Of a stretch of DNA of 64,000 bases, positions 52,961 through 60,871 are shown piece by piece; the stretch's first letter is position 1, and the number at the start of each line of letters is the position of its first letter. The notes beneath the pieces are model-generated. The model saw only the letters and a program-made list of their open reading frames with translations. It did not search any database and had not been told where the DNA came from. The stretch is from DASRIA01 sp963816975 (GTDB lineage Bacteria; Actinomycetota; Thermoleophilia; Solirubrobacterales; JBBDJG01): the NCBI GenBank assembly GCA_963816975.1, contig CAWFMD010000005.1, positions 124,001-188,000 of the forward strand, in the 5' to 3' direction. The position numbers and the translations under genes are program-made.

Positions 52961-53131
52961 TTAGGAACCCGTTTTGGAATCCACCGGCAAGCGCCAGACG
53001 ATCCATGTGGCGACCAAGATGCCAAACAGCGCCGCGCCGACGAACAGCTTGAACGGGAAGCCGAAGATCAGGCCCATAAGGAGTCCCCACGATGTCGCGA
53101 GGCCAATAGCGAGCAGCAGCCATGCAAGCAC
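52961..53131 (-). CDS. Small two-helix membrane protein
   Basis: 56 codons from GTG 53131: MLAWLLLAIGLATSWGLLMG, then LIFGFPFKLFVGAALFGILV and ATWIVWRLPVDSKTGS. Two long hydrophobic segments separated by a short turn. GAGG lies four bases before the start. It is antisense to nothing else and sits between gmk and rpoZ, which are normally adjacent. Function unknown. The 280 bases between the gmk stop and this gene hold no other feature I can support. Confidence 0.5.
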   Translation of the reverse strand: MLAWLLLAIGLATSWGLLMGLIFGFPFKLFVGAALFGILVATWIVWRLPVDSKTGS

Positions 53132-53251
53132 AGGCCTCGTTATAGCCCCTGACCCCAGGAGGACCAAATGCAAACTGGCCCACCGGTGCGCGGCGGGGCC
53201 GGGTAACCCCTCAGCTAGAATGGCCTGCCCCGGCCGACCACAGGAGGACTC

Positions 53252-53485
53252 TTGATCCACCCCCGCATCGACAACCTGCTCGACCACGTCGACTCGCATT
53301 ACGCGGCCGTCATCGTGGCGGCGAAGCGGGCGCGGCAGATCAACAACTACTACCACACGCTCGGTGAGGGAGTATTCGAGGAATTCCCGCCGCCGATGGT
53401 GGACACGCCCTCCAAGAACTATCTGACGATCGCGCTCGAAGAGGTCGCGCAGGGGAAGATCAACTCGCGCTACCGTGGTGTCTAG
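53252..53485 (+). CDS. rpoZ: RNA polymerase omega subunit
   Basis: 77 residues: RIDNLLDHVDSHYAAVIVAA then KRARQINNYYHTLGEG and PPMVDTPSKNYLTIALEEVA. Stabilises assembly of the beta' subunit. TTG start at 53252 with AGGAGG at 53242-53247. Followed by coaBC as in other actinobacteria. Confidence 0.95.
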   Translation: MIHPRIDNLLDHVDSHYAAVIVAAKRARQINNYYHTLGEGVFEEFPPPMVDTPSKNYLTIALEEVAQGKINSRYRGV

Positions 53486-53501
53486 GCACAGCGCCTAGAC
53501 A
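53479..53501. repeat. Inverted repeat over the rpoZ stop codon
   Basis: Perfect arms TGTCTAGGC (53479-53487) and GCCTAGACA (53493-53501) around ACAGC; the TAG stop lies in the first arm. CATAAT (53505-53510) follows and could be a -10 for coaBC, so this may be an operator or a mild terminator. Confidence 0.5.
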
Positions 53502-53552
53502 GGCCATAATGAAAACGCCGGTCGGCGTGGACCGGTGAGAAGCGGGTAGCGA

Positions 53553-54818
53553 ATGGCAAGGATCTTGCTGGGCACGAGTGGTGGCATCTCCGCCTACAAG
53601 GCGGTGGAGCTCGCGCGTCTGGCCGTGAAGGCGGGTCACGCCGTGCGCGTGATCCAGACAGAGGACTCGCTGCGCTTCGTGGGGCGTGCGACGTTCGAGG
53701 GGATCACCGGAGCCCCGGTGCTGGTCGCAGAGTTCGAGCGCGACCCCGCGCGCGGCGCGTTTCCCGGGGAGGCCTCGCCGGACCACGATCCGATCAGCCA
53801 TCTGGAGATCGCGGCGCGCTGCGATGCGTACTGCATCGCGCCGGCGACCGCGAACACGATCGCCAAGCTCGCGACCGGACAGGCCGACAACCTGCTGACC
53901 GCCGCGTACCTCGCGTGTGCGGCACCCGTGCTGGTCGCGCCGGCGATGAACAACCGCATGTACGAGCACGCTGCGACACAGGCGAACCTCGAGACGCTGC
54001 GCGCCCGCGGCGTGCACGTCGTGGAACCCGGCACCGGGCAGCTCGCTTCCCGCGGCGAATGGGGAATCGGCCGGCTGGCCGAGCCGATCGCGATCCTCGC
54101 CGCGATCGAGATCGTCGCCGGTGGCGCACCGCGCCCGCTCGACGGAATGCGGGTGCTCGTGACCGCGGGCGGGACGCGCGAGCCGCTCGACTCCGTGCGC
54201 TTCGTGGGCAATCGCTCCAGCGGGCGGATGGGTTTTGCGTTGGCCGCCGAGGCCGCGCGGCGCGGGGCCGCCGTCACCGTGATCGCCGCGAACACCACGC
54301 TCGACCGCACGCCCGGCGTGTCCTACGTGCCGGTCGGGACGGCCGCCGAGCTCCGCGATGCGACGCTCTCCCGGTTCGAGCAGGCCGACCTGCTCCTGAT
54401 GGCCGCGGCGGTCGCCGACTTCCGGCCGGCGCGGCCCCTCGACGACAAGATCACCAAGGAGGGACGGGACTCGCTGTCGGTCGACATGGTCGCCACCTCC
54501 GACGTGCTGAGCGAGGTTGCCTCCATGCGGCGCGAGGGCCAGTCGATCGTCGGCTTCGCCGCCGAGCACGGACCGGAAGCGGTGACGCGGGCCCGCTCCA
54601 AGCTCGCCCGCAAAGACCTCGACGCGATCGTCGTGAACGACATCTCGCGACCCGACATCGGCTTCGACTCGGACCAGAACGAGGTGGTGATCATCGGTAC
54701 CGCCGGTGAACTGCACGTGCCGCGCAGCTCCAAGGAGGAGGTGGCCACTCGCGTGCTGGACTTCGTCCAGGAGCTACGGGCGGGACTCGCCGGGCAGCGT
54801 GAAAAAGGGGGCCGGTGA
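53553..54818 (+). CDS. coaBC: Bifunctional phosphopantothenoylcysteine synthetase/decarboxylase
   Basis: 421 residues; two steps of coenzyme A synthesis. N-terminal FMN-dependent CoaC domain (ILLGTSGGISAYKAVELARL, APATANTIAKLATGQADNLL, PAMNNRMYEH), then CoaB domain from about 190 (VLVTAGGTREPLDSVRFVGN with RSSGRMGFALA, and DDKITKEG for nucleotide binding). ATG at 53553. The stop overlaps the following GTG. Confidence 0.96.
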   Translation: MARILLGTSGGISAYKAVELARLAVKAGHAVRVIQTEDSLRFVGRATFEGITGAPVLVAEFERDPARGAFPGEASPDHDPISHLEIAARCDAYCIAPATANTIAKLATGQADNLLTAAYLACAAPVLVAPAMNNRMYEHAATQANLETLRARGVHVVEPGTGQLASRGEWGIGRLAEPIAILAAIEIVAGGAPRPLDGMRVLVTAGGTREPLDSVRFVGNRSSGRMGFALAAEAARRGAAVTVIAANTTLDRTPGVSYVPVGTAAELRDATLSRFEQADLLLMAAAVADFRPARPLDDKITKEGRDSLSVDMVATSDVLSEVASMRREGQSIVGFAAEHGPEAVTRARSKLARKDLDAIVVNDISRPDIGFDSDQNEVVIIGTAGELHVPRSSKEEVATRVLDFVQELRAGLAGQREKGGR

Positions 54819-55177
54819 GCGAGTCGGACGCCTACGACCTGTTCCAGCGCGGACTCGCCCTGATCGCCGAGCGTCACTGGGCGCAGGCCACCGTCCCACT
54901 CGAGAAGGCCAGGCGGCTGGAGCCGGACAAGAGCTCGATTCGCGAGGCGCTGGGGCGTGCGTACTTCCGCTGCGGCCGCTACGGGAACGCGGCGAGCGAG
55001 TTCTCGGCCGTGGTCGAGCAGCATCCCGCGAACGACTACGCCCACTTCTGCCTGGGCCGTGCGCTGGAAAAACTGGGCGACCGGCGCGCCGCTGCGCGTC
55101 ACATGTCCCTCGCCTGCGGAATGCGCCCGGATCGCAGCGACTACCGGCTCTACAGAGATAGGTTGAAAGCAGCCTGA
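54815..55177 (+). CDS. Small tetratricopeptide-repeat protein
   Basis: 120 residues made almost only of TPR-type helical pairs: AYDLFQRGLALIAERHWAQA, then TVPLEKARRLEPDKSSIREA, LGRAYFRCGRYGNAASEFSA, and FCLGRALEKLGDRRAAARHM. About three repeats, no signal or membrane segment, so probably a cytosolic adaptor. GTG start at 54815 overlaps the coaBC stop; its stop overlaps the apparent CTG start of dtd. Confidence 0.85.
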   Translation: MSESDAYDLFQRGLALIAERHWAQATVPLEKARRLEPDKSSIREALGRAYFRCGRYGNAASEFSAVVEQHPANDYAHFCLGRALEKLGDRRAAARHMSLACGMRPDRSDYRLYRDRLKAA

Positions 55178-55611
55178 GGGCTCTCATCCAACGCGTCAGT
55201 TCCGCGTCGGTCTCGGTGGATGACGAGATCGTCGGCGAAATCGGTGCCGGCCTGCTCGTGCTGCTGGGCGTGGGGCGCGGGGACGGCGAAGCCCAGGCGG
55301 CGAAGCTCGCCGACAAAGTCTCCAAGCTGCGCGTATTCGACGGCGCCGCCGGTCGCATGGACCGTTCGCTGCTCGACAGCGGCGGGGCGGCCCTGTGCGT
55401 GAGCCAGTTCACCCTCTACGGCGACACCCGCCGGGGGCTGCGGCCGAGCTTCACCGACGCCGCCGATGCGCCGCAGGGGGAACGGCTGTACGAGGAGTTC
55501 TGCAAGCGGCTGGAGGCGCTCGGGGTCGCCGTCGCGAAGGGCCGGTTCGGCGCTCGCATGGCTGTTCGGCTGCTCAATGAAGGACCCGTGACGCTGCTTC
55601 TCGAAGCGTGA
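55174..55611 (+). CDS. dtd: D-aminoacyl-tRNA deacylase, apparent CTG start
   Basis: 145 residues, the same length as E. coli Dtd. Removes D-amino acids from tRNA. Conserved RALIQRVSSASVSVDDEIVG, SQFTLYGDTRRGLRPSF and the NEGPVTLLLEA (GP) motif at the end. The conserved N-terminus RALIQRVSSASV can only be reached from CTG at 55174, which overlaps the TPR stop as CTGA; the in-frame stop at 55159 excludes anything upstream, and there is no ATG, GTG or TTG between. The GTG at 55216 would delete the first strand. Confidence 0.93.
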   Translation: MRALIQRVSSASVSVDDEIVGEIGAGLLVLLGVGRGDGEAQAAKLADKVSKLRVFDGAAGRMDRSLLDSGGAALCVSQFTLYGDTRRGLRPSFTDAADAPQGERLYEEFCKRLEALGVAVAKGRFGARMAVRLLNEGPVTLLLEA

Positions 55612-55642
55612 TAGCAGCCCGAAAGGGGGCATAGACCGCCGC

Positions 55643-55648
55643 TATACT
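55643..55648 (+). promoter_or_regulatory. Candidate -10 box of the rimP-nusA operon
   Basis: TATACT, 99 bases before the rimP ATG; predicted start near 55655. No good -35. Confidence 0.5.
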
Positions 55649-55654
55649 TCTGGG

Positions 55655-55724
55655 CTCTGATTCGGTCAGGAGACCTGCGGCCCCCCGGCCGCGCCTTCGA
55701 AGTGGGCCTCCGCCCACTTTTTTT
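55655..55724 (+). terminator. Structured leader with intrinsic terminator before rimP
   Basis: Three hairpins in a row: GGTC-AGGA-GACC (55664-55675), GCGGCC-CCCC-GGCCGC (55677-55692), and AAGTGGGC-CTCC-GCCCACTT (55700-55719) followed by a run of seven T (55718-55724). The last is a textbook Rho-independent terminator lying between the promoter and rimP, 22 bases before its ATG, so it should act as an attenuator of the rimP-nusA-infB operon. Confidence 0.8.
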
Positions 55725-55746
55725 GCGACATTTGCGAGACCCAGCC

Positions 55747-56319
55747 ATGAGAAAAGCCCAGAGCGAGATCGACTCGAACCGCGCGCGCCCGGCCAGTCCG
55801 GCCGATCCGCGCGACCTGCATGCGCGCGTCGAAGAGCGCCTTGCGACGGCGGAGCCCGACGTCGAGGTGCTGGCCGTCGAGATTGCCGGCTCGCGGCGCT
55901 CGCCGGTGCTGAGGATCTTCGTGGACCGACCCGGCGGAGTCGATCTGGCGCTGTGCACGCGCGTCACGGACCATCTTCGAGACCTGCTCGTGGACTACGG
56001 CGTCGAGGTTTCGTCACCCGGCCCGGAGCGGCCGCTGACGAAGCTCGACCACTACCAGCGCTTCATCGGGCGGCGTGTGCGCGTGCGCACGCAAGGCGAG
56101 ATCGAAGGTCGCAAGGACCTCAAGGGCGAGCTGGTGGGCGCCGACCAGGAGGGCGTCACGCTGGCCGGCGACGGGGGCACAATCCGCATCCCGCTCGAAC
56201 GGATCCGGCGCTCGAACCTGATCGCACACGAAGCGTCAGCGAGCGCCGCAGGCGCGCAGCACAGGACCGTAGGTGGGCGTAGCCCAAGAACCGCTCGCAC
56301 CACGGGGAGGACTTCGTGA
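55747..56319 (+). CDS. rimP: Ribosome maturation factor RimP
   Basis: 190 residues; 30S subunit assembly factor. EVLAVEIAGSRRSPVLRIFV, RVTDHLRDLLVDYGVEVSSP and GPERPLTKLDHYQRFIGRRV are characteristic; the C-terminal SH3-like domain follows, then a short Arg/Thr/Ser-rich tail. ATG at 55747. Stop overlaps the nusA GTG, the usual rimP-nusA coupling. Confidence 0.94.
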   Translation: MRKAQSEIDSNRARPASPADPRDLHARVEERLATAEPDVEVLAVEIAGSRRSPVLRIFVDRPGGVDLALCTRVTDHLRDLLVDYGVEVSSPGPERPLTKLDHYQRFIGRRVRVRTQGEIEGRKDLKGELVGADQEGVTLAGDGGTIRIPLERIRRSNLIAHEASASAAGAQHRTVGGRSPRTARTTGRTS

Positions 56320-57725
56320 CGAAGGAGATCGTTGAGGCCGTCCAGACTCTCGAGAAAGAGAAGGGCATCTCGGCCGAGAAGTTGATGCTCGCGCTCGAGG
56401 ATGCGCTCCTGTCCGCCTACAAGAAGACACCGGGCGCCGCCAAGTACGCCCGCGTCGACATGGACCGCAGCACCGCGGACTTCCGCGTGTTCGAGCTGCT
56501 CGTCCCGCCCGAGCTCGAGGAGAAGCTCGTCAAGGAGGCGATCGAGGAGGAGCGCACGATCGACCCCGAGACCGGGGAGCTGCGCGAGCCCGAGGAGCCC
56601 GAGATCGACCCCGAGAAGCTCGCCGAGTACGGCGACCAGATCGGCAGCCGCGACGTCACCCCCGGTGACTTCGGCCGGATCGCGGCGCAGACCGCCAAGC
56701 AGGTCATCCTCCAGCGCATCCGGGAGGCGGAGCGCGACATGATGTTCGAGGAGTACCAGGACCGCGTGAACGAGCTGATCACCGGGATCATCCAGCAGTC
56801 CGACTCCCGCTACACGCTGGTCCAGCTGCGCGAGCGCGTCGAGGCGCTGCTGCCGAAGTCCGAGCAGGTCGACAACGAGCGCTATGACCACGGCATGCGC
56901 GTGAAGGCCGTCATCACCGAGGTGTCGTCGAGCACCAAGGGGCCCAGCATCATCGTCTCGCGGCGCAGCCCTGAGCTGATCAAGAAGCTGTTCGAGCTGG
57001 AGGTGCCCGAGGTCGCCGACGCCCTCGTCGAGATCGTGAACGTCGCCCGCGAGCCGGGCTACCGCTCGAAGATCGCGGTCGTGTCGCACGCGGACGGCGT
57101 GGACCCGGTCGGCGCCTGTGTGGGCCCGCGCGGCTCGCGCGTGCGCATGGTCGTGTCCGAGCTGCGTGGCGAGAAGATCGACATCATCCCCTTCAACGAG
57201 GAGCCCGCGCGCTTCGTCGCCAAGGCGCTCTCTCCGGCGCGCGTGCGGGAGGTGCTCGTCGACGACGAGAACAAGCAGGCGACCGTCGTGGTCCCGGACG
57301 ACCAGCTCTCGCTGGCGATCGGCAAGGAGGGCCAGAACGCCCGGCTCGCCGCGCGGCTCACCGGCTGGCGCGTGGACATCAAGTCCGAGACCGAGTTTGC
57401 GGCCGAGGAGTCCGAGCTGGGCTACGACCAGGAGGAAGACGTCACCGGTCGCTGCCACGCCGTGCTCAGCACCGGCAAGCGCTGCCCCAACGCGGCCGAG
57501 CCGGGCTCGCGTTACTGCGGCCTGCCCGCGCACCAGGCGCTCGAGGGCCAGGAGGGCGACGAGATCGCGGCGGGGAATGCCGAGCCGGCCGCGGACGATG
57601 GCGCGGCCCCGACCGCGGACGAGCCGGTGCAGGCAGCGGTCGATGCGCCCGTCGCGGCACCGGCGGAAGCCGTCGAGGAGGCCCCGGCGGAGGCGGCCGC
57701 CTCCGGAAGCGAAGAGGAGCGCTAG
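56316..57725 (+). CDS. nusA: Transcription factor NusA with Cys-rich tail
   Basis: 469 residues. N-terminal RNAP-binding domain (MLALEDALLSAYKKTPGAAK), S1 domain, then KH1/KH2 (SRRSPELIKKLFELEVPEVA, VGACVGPRGSRVRMVVSELR with GEKIDIIP, and LAIGKEGQNARLAARLTGWR). After the KH domains comes an unusual segment RCHAVLSTGKRCPNAAEPGS and RYCGLPAHQAL, with three Cys and a His spaced like a zinc site, then an acidic Ala/Glu/Pro-rich end. GTG at 56316 with GGGGAGG. The ylxR gene usually found after nusA is absent. Confidence 0.96.
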   Translation: MTKEIVEAVQTLEKEKGISAEKLMLALEDALLSAYKKTPGAAKYARVDMDRSTADFRVFELLVPPELEEKLVKEAIEEERTIDPETGELREPEEPEIDPEKLAEYGDQIGSRDVTPGDFGRIAAQTAKQVILQRIREAERDMMFEEYQDRVNELITGIIQQSDSRYTLVQLRERVEALLPKSEQVDNERYDHGMRVKAVITEVSSSTKGPSIIVSRRSPELIKKLFELEVPEVADALVEIVNVAREPGYRSKIAVVSHADGVDPVGACVGPRGSRVRMVVSELRGEKIDIIPFNEEPARFVAKALSPARVREVLVDDENKQATVVVPDDQLSLAIGKEGQNARLAARLTGWRVDIKSETEFAAEESELGYDQEEDVTGRCHAVLSTGKRCPNAAEPGSRYCGLPAHQALEGQEGDEIAAGNAEPAADDGAAPTADEPVQAAVDAPVAAPAEAVEEAPAEAAASGSEEER

Positions 57726-57736
57726 CCCGGAGCCCT

Positions 57737-60079
57737 ATGGCCAAGAAGCGCGTTTATGAGCTGGCGAAGGAGCAGGGGGTCTCCAGCAAGGACCTGATTG
57801 CGACGCTGCGCGCGGCCGGCGTCGAGGTGAAGGCAGCCGCTTCCACCGTGGAAGAGGCGGACGTCACGCGTGTGCTCTCGGCGGCGGGCGCCGGCAACGG
57901 CAAGCCACGCGCCCCCCAGGCCGCCGCGCCCAAGGCGACCGCGGCTCCCAAGCAGGCGGCGAAGCCCGCCCCGAAGGCCGCCGCCACGCAGCCGGCGGGG
58001 GCCAAGCCTGCGCCGCCGCAGCCCCCGGCCAAGGGCCCCGACCAACCTTCCAAGCCCGCGCCGCGGCCGCAGGCGCAGCAGCCCCAGGGCGCTCAGCGCC
58101 CGGCAGGCGGCGGTGCGCGCCCGCCGCAGCGCTCTGCCCCCGGCGCTCCCGCCGGCGGTGGCGGCGGAGGGCGACGTCGCCGCGTGGTGATCGACTCGCA
58201 GGCCTCGCGCCGCCAGGCGCCGCATCCGCCGCCTCCGCAGCGGCGGCGGCGCAGCCGCGGGCGCGGTGCGCCGCCCCCGGAGCCGAGCGAGTCGAACCAG
58301 TCGACCGCGCTGGTCGAGCCGGAGGCGATCCGGATTCCCTCCGGTGCCACCGTGCGAGACGTCGCCGAGCACCTTGGCGTGCAGGTCTCCGACGTGATCA
58401 AGAAGCTGATGCAGCTGGGCGAGATGGCCTCGATCACCCAGACGCTGTCGGACGAAGCGATCGGCGTGATCGCCGACGAGTTCGAGAAGAAGATCGAGGT
58501 CGTGAGCGCTGCCGAGGACAAGACCCCGGCGCTGGTCTTCGACGACGCCGACGAGGACCTGACAGCCCGGCCCCCGGTCGTGACCATCATGGGTCACGTC
58601 GATCACGGGAAGACCTCGCTCCTCGACGCGATCCGCGAGACGGAGGTCGCGGCGGGCGAGGCCGGTGGGATCACCCAGCACATCGGTGCCTACCAGGTGC
58701 ACCACGGCGACCGGATCGTGACATTCCTCGACACCCCGGGCCACGAAGCGTTCACCGCCATGCGGGCGCGTGGCGCGAAGGTCACGGACATCGCGGTGAT
58801 CGTGGTGGCCGCCGACGACGGTGTCATGCCTCAGACGACGGAGGCGATCGACCACGCGAAGGCCGCCGGCGTGCCGATGGTGATCGCCGTGAACAAGATC
58901 GACAAGGAGAACTCGCAGCCCGAGCGCGTGCGCGGAGAGCTCGGCGGGCAGGGCCTGACCCCGGAGGAATGGGGTGGCGAGACGATCTTCTGCGATGTGT
59001 CCGCCAAGACGAAGGACGGCCTCGACAACCTGCTGGACATGATCCTGCTGGTCTCCGAGGTCGAGGAGCTGAAGGCCAACGCGGACGCGCCCGCGAGTGG
59101 TCACGTGATCGAGTCGCGCCTCGACCCGGGCCGCGGGCCCGTGGTCACCGTGCTGGTGCAGCGCGGCACGCTCGAGACCGGCGATGCGCTCGTGGCCGGC
59201 GCGCACTGGGGCCGCGTGCGCGCGATGCACGACTTCCTCGGCCAGCGCGTGAAGCGCGCCACCCCGGGCGAGCCGGTCGAGGTGCTGGGGTTCGACACGG
59301 TGCCCGACGCCGGCGAGCCGGTGCGCGTGGTCGGCAACGATCGCGAGGCACGCCATCTCGCGGGCGAGCGCGCGATCCGGCTGAAGACCGAGGCGCTCGC
59401 GCGGCGCAAGTCGGCGCCGGTCAGCCTCGAGGACGTCTTCGAGCGGGTCAAGGAGGGCGAGGCCGTCGCGCTCAACATCGTGCTGAAGGCGGATGTCGCC
59501 GGCTCGCTGGAGGCGCTCCAGGACCAGCTCGCGAAGGTGTCCACCTCGCAGGTGGGCCTGAACGTGCTGCACACCGGCGTGGGGGGGATCACCCAGTCCG
59601 ACGTGATGCTCGCGGCCGCCTCCGGCGCGGTGATCATCGGCTTCAACGTGCGCCCGTTGCCGGAGGCGAAGACCCTGGCCGACCAGGAGGGCGTCGAGAT
59701 CCGCAGCTATACCGTGATCTACAAGGTCACCGAGGAGCTGCGCGCTGCGATGGAGGGCATGCTCGAGCCGGAGGAGGTCGAGGAGTCGCTGGGCATGGCC
59801 GAAGTGCGCCAGACCTTCCGCGCGTCGCGGATCGGGACGATCGCCGGAAGCCACGTGGTGCAGGGCAAGATCACGCGCAACGCACACGTGCGGCTGGTGC
59901 GCGAGGGAACGATCATCTATGACGGCACGATCAATTCGCTGAAGCGCTTCAAGGACGACGCGCGGGAGGTCGAGGAGGGTTTCGAGTGCGGGATCGTGCT
60001 CGACAACTACAACGACCTCAAGAACGGCGACGTGATCGAGGCCTACGAGACCCGGAAGGTCGCACAGACGCTCGAGTAG
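57737..60079 (+). CDS. infB: Translation initiation factor IF-2
   Basis: 780 residues. N-terminal IF2-N domain (KRVYELAKEQGVSSKDLIAT), a long Ala/Pro/Gln/Arg-rich linker (about 55-195), a second IF2-N-like part (GATVRDVAEHLGVQVSDVIK), the GTPase with G1 GHVDHGKTS, G3 DTPGHEAF and G4 NKID, then domains II-IV. Brings initiator tRNA to the ribosome. ATG at 57737, 11 bases after nusA. Confidence 0.98.
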   Translation: MAKKRVYELAKEQGVSSKDLIATLRAAGVEVKAAASTVEEADVTRVLSAAGAGNGKPRAPQAAAPKATAAPKQAAKPAPKAAATQPAGAKPAPPQPPAKGPDQPSKPAPRPQAQQPQGAQRPAGGGARPPQRSAPGAPAGGGGGGRRRRVVIDSQASRRQAPHPPPPQRRRRSRGRGAPPPEPSESNQSTALVEPEAIRIPSGATVRDVAEHLGVQVSDVIKKLMQLGEMASITQTLSDEAIGVIADEFEKKIEVVSAAEDKTPALVFDDADEDLTARPPVVTIMGHVDHGKTSLLDAIRETEVAAGEAGGITQHIGAYQVHHGDRIVTFLDTPGHEAFTAMRARGAKVTDIAVIVVAADDGVMPQTTEAIDHAKAAGVPMVIAVNKIDKENSQPERVRGELGGQGLTPEEWGGETIFCDVSAKTKDGLDNLLDMILLVSEVEELKANADAPASGHVIESRLDPGRGPVVTVLVQRGTLETGDALVAGAHWGRVRAMHDFLGQRVKRATPGEPVEVLGFDTVPDAGEPVRVVGNDREARHLAGERAIRLKTEALARRKSAPVSLEDVFERVKEGEAVALNIVLKADVAGSLEALQDQLAKVSTSQVGLNVLHTGVGGITQSDVMLAAASGAVIIGFNVRPLPEAKTLADQEGVEIRSYTVIYKVTEELRAAMEGMLEPEEVEESLGMAEVRQTFRASRIGTIAGSHVVQGKITRNAHVRLVREGTIIYDGTINSLKRFKDDAREVEEGFECGIVLDNYNDLKNGDVIEAYETRKVAQTLE

Positions 60080-60097
60080 CGTCGCGCACGGCCGAAC

Positions 60098-60400
60098 GTG
60101 CCGTTCCTGGTCGCCCTCACCATCCATCTCCATCTGCCGGACAACGGCAGCCTCAAGGGAAAGCGCAAAGAGCTGCTGTCGGTGCGCTCTGCGCTTCACC
60201 GGCGCTTCGGCGCCTCTGTTGCCGAGGTGGGCCAGCAGGACCTCTGGCAGCGGGCCACCCTGGCCGCGGGCCTGGTGGGACGCTCGGCCGGGGACCTGGA
60301 ACAGGTCGCCGACGGAATCGAGCGGTTCCTGCTGGGGAGATTCCCGGCAGGGGTGCGAATTGAGCGGCGACTCGTCTCGTTCGAGGACCTCGACCCTTGA
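60098..60400 (+). CDS. ylxP: YlxP / DUF503 family protein
   Basis: 100 residues: LVALTIHLHLPDNGSLKGKR, then KELLSVRSALHRRFGASVAE and VGQQDLWQRATLAAGLVG, the DUF503 pattern. Found between infB and rbfA in many Gram-positives; suggested ribosome-associated role. GTG start at 60098. Confidence 0.92.
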   Translation: MPFLVALTIHLHLPDNGSLKGKRKELLSVRSALHRRFGASVAEVGQQDLWQRATLAAGLVGRSAGDLEQVADGIERFLLGRFPAGVRIERRLVSFEDLDP

Positions 60401-60458
60401 GCACCCAGGTTGCGCGGGGGCGCGAGGGTTCGGGGTCGAAGCGGCGAAACGTCGCTTG

Positions 60459-60464
60459 TATAGT
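60459..60464 (+). promoter_or_regulatory. Candidate internal -10 box before rbfA
   Basis: TATAGT with a TG just before it (extended -10 like) in the 117-base gap between ylxP and rbfA; start would be about 47 bases before the rbfA ATG. Confidence 0.4.
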
Positions 60465-60517
60465 CAACAGAGGGAGCCCGAGAGGCGCCAGCCAGAGGGT
60501 GCCATCCCCGTCAGACC

Positions 60518-60871
60518 ATGCCCGTGAACAGGATGCGGCGAGTCAACGAGGCCGTACGCGAGGTTCTGAGCGTGGCCATCACCACTGACCTCAAGGACCC
60601 GCGCATCGGTTTCGTGACCGTTACTGCTGTCGACACCAGTCCGGACCTGCGTCACGCACACGTCTACGTGAGCGTGCTGGGCGATGCGCGCGAGCGCGAC
60701 GACTCGCTCGCCGGCCTGGAGTCCGCGCATGGCTACCTGCAATCGCGGGTCGCCGCCGAGCTGCGGCTGAAGCACACGCCGCAGCTGGACTTCCGCTACG
60801 ACGAGAGTCTGGTGCGGGGCGAGCGCATCTCCCGGCTGCTGCGCGAGGACCCGGAGGAGCCACGGCCGTGA
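60518..60871 (+). CDS. rbfA: Ribosome-binding factor A
   Basis: 117 residues, KH-like 30S maturation and cold-adaptation factor. RMRRVNEAVREVLSVAITTD, LKDPRIGFVTVTAVDTSPDL and RHAHVYVSVLG are diagnostic, followed by LRLKHTPQLDFRYDESLVRG. ATG at 60518. Stop overlaps the next GTG. Confidence 0.96.
   Translation: MPVNRMRRVNEAVREVLSVAITTDLKDPRIGFVTVTAVDTSPDLRHAHVYVSVLGDARERDDSLAGLESAHGYLQSRVAAELRLKHTPQLDFRYDESLVRGERISRLLREDPEEPRP

Noticed and set aside
55660..55680. GGTCAGGAGACCTGC resembling a cobalamin-riboswitch B12 box
   Set aside because: The other conserved parts of a cobalamin riboswitch are absent; it is explained as a small GGTC/GACC hairpin in the rimP leader.
57900..58290. Repetitive GC-rich stretch in infB
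   Set aside because: Normal Ala/Pro/Arg linker of actinobacterial IF-2.
57722..60199. An 825-codon open frame on the minus strand opposite infB
   Set aside because: Shadow of high GC bias; low-complexity His/Arg/Asp-rich translation, and infB on the plus strand is certain.
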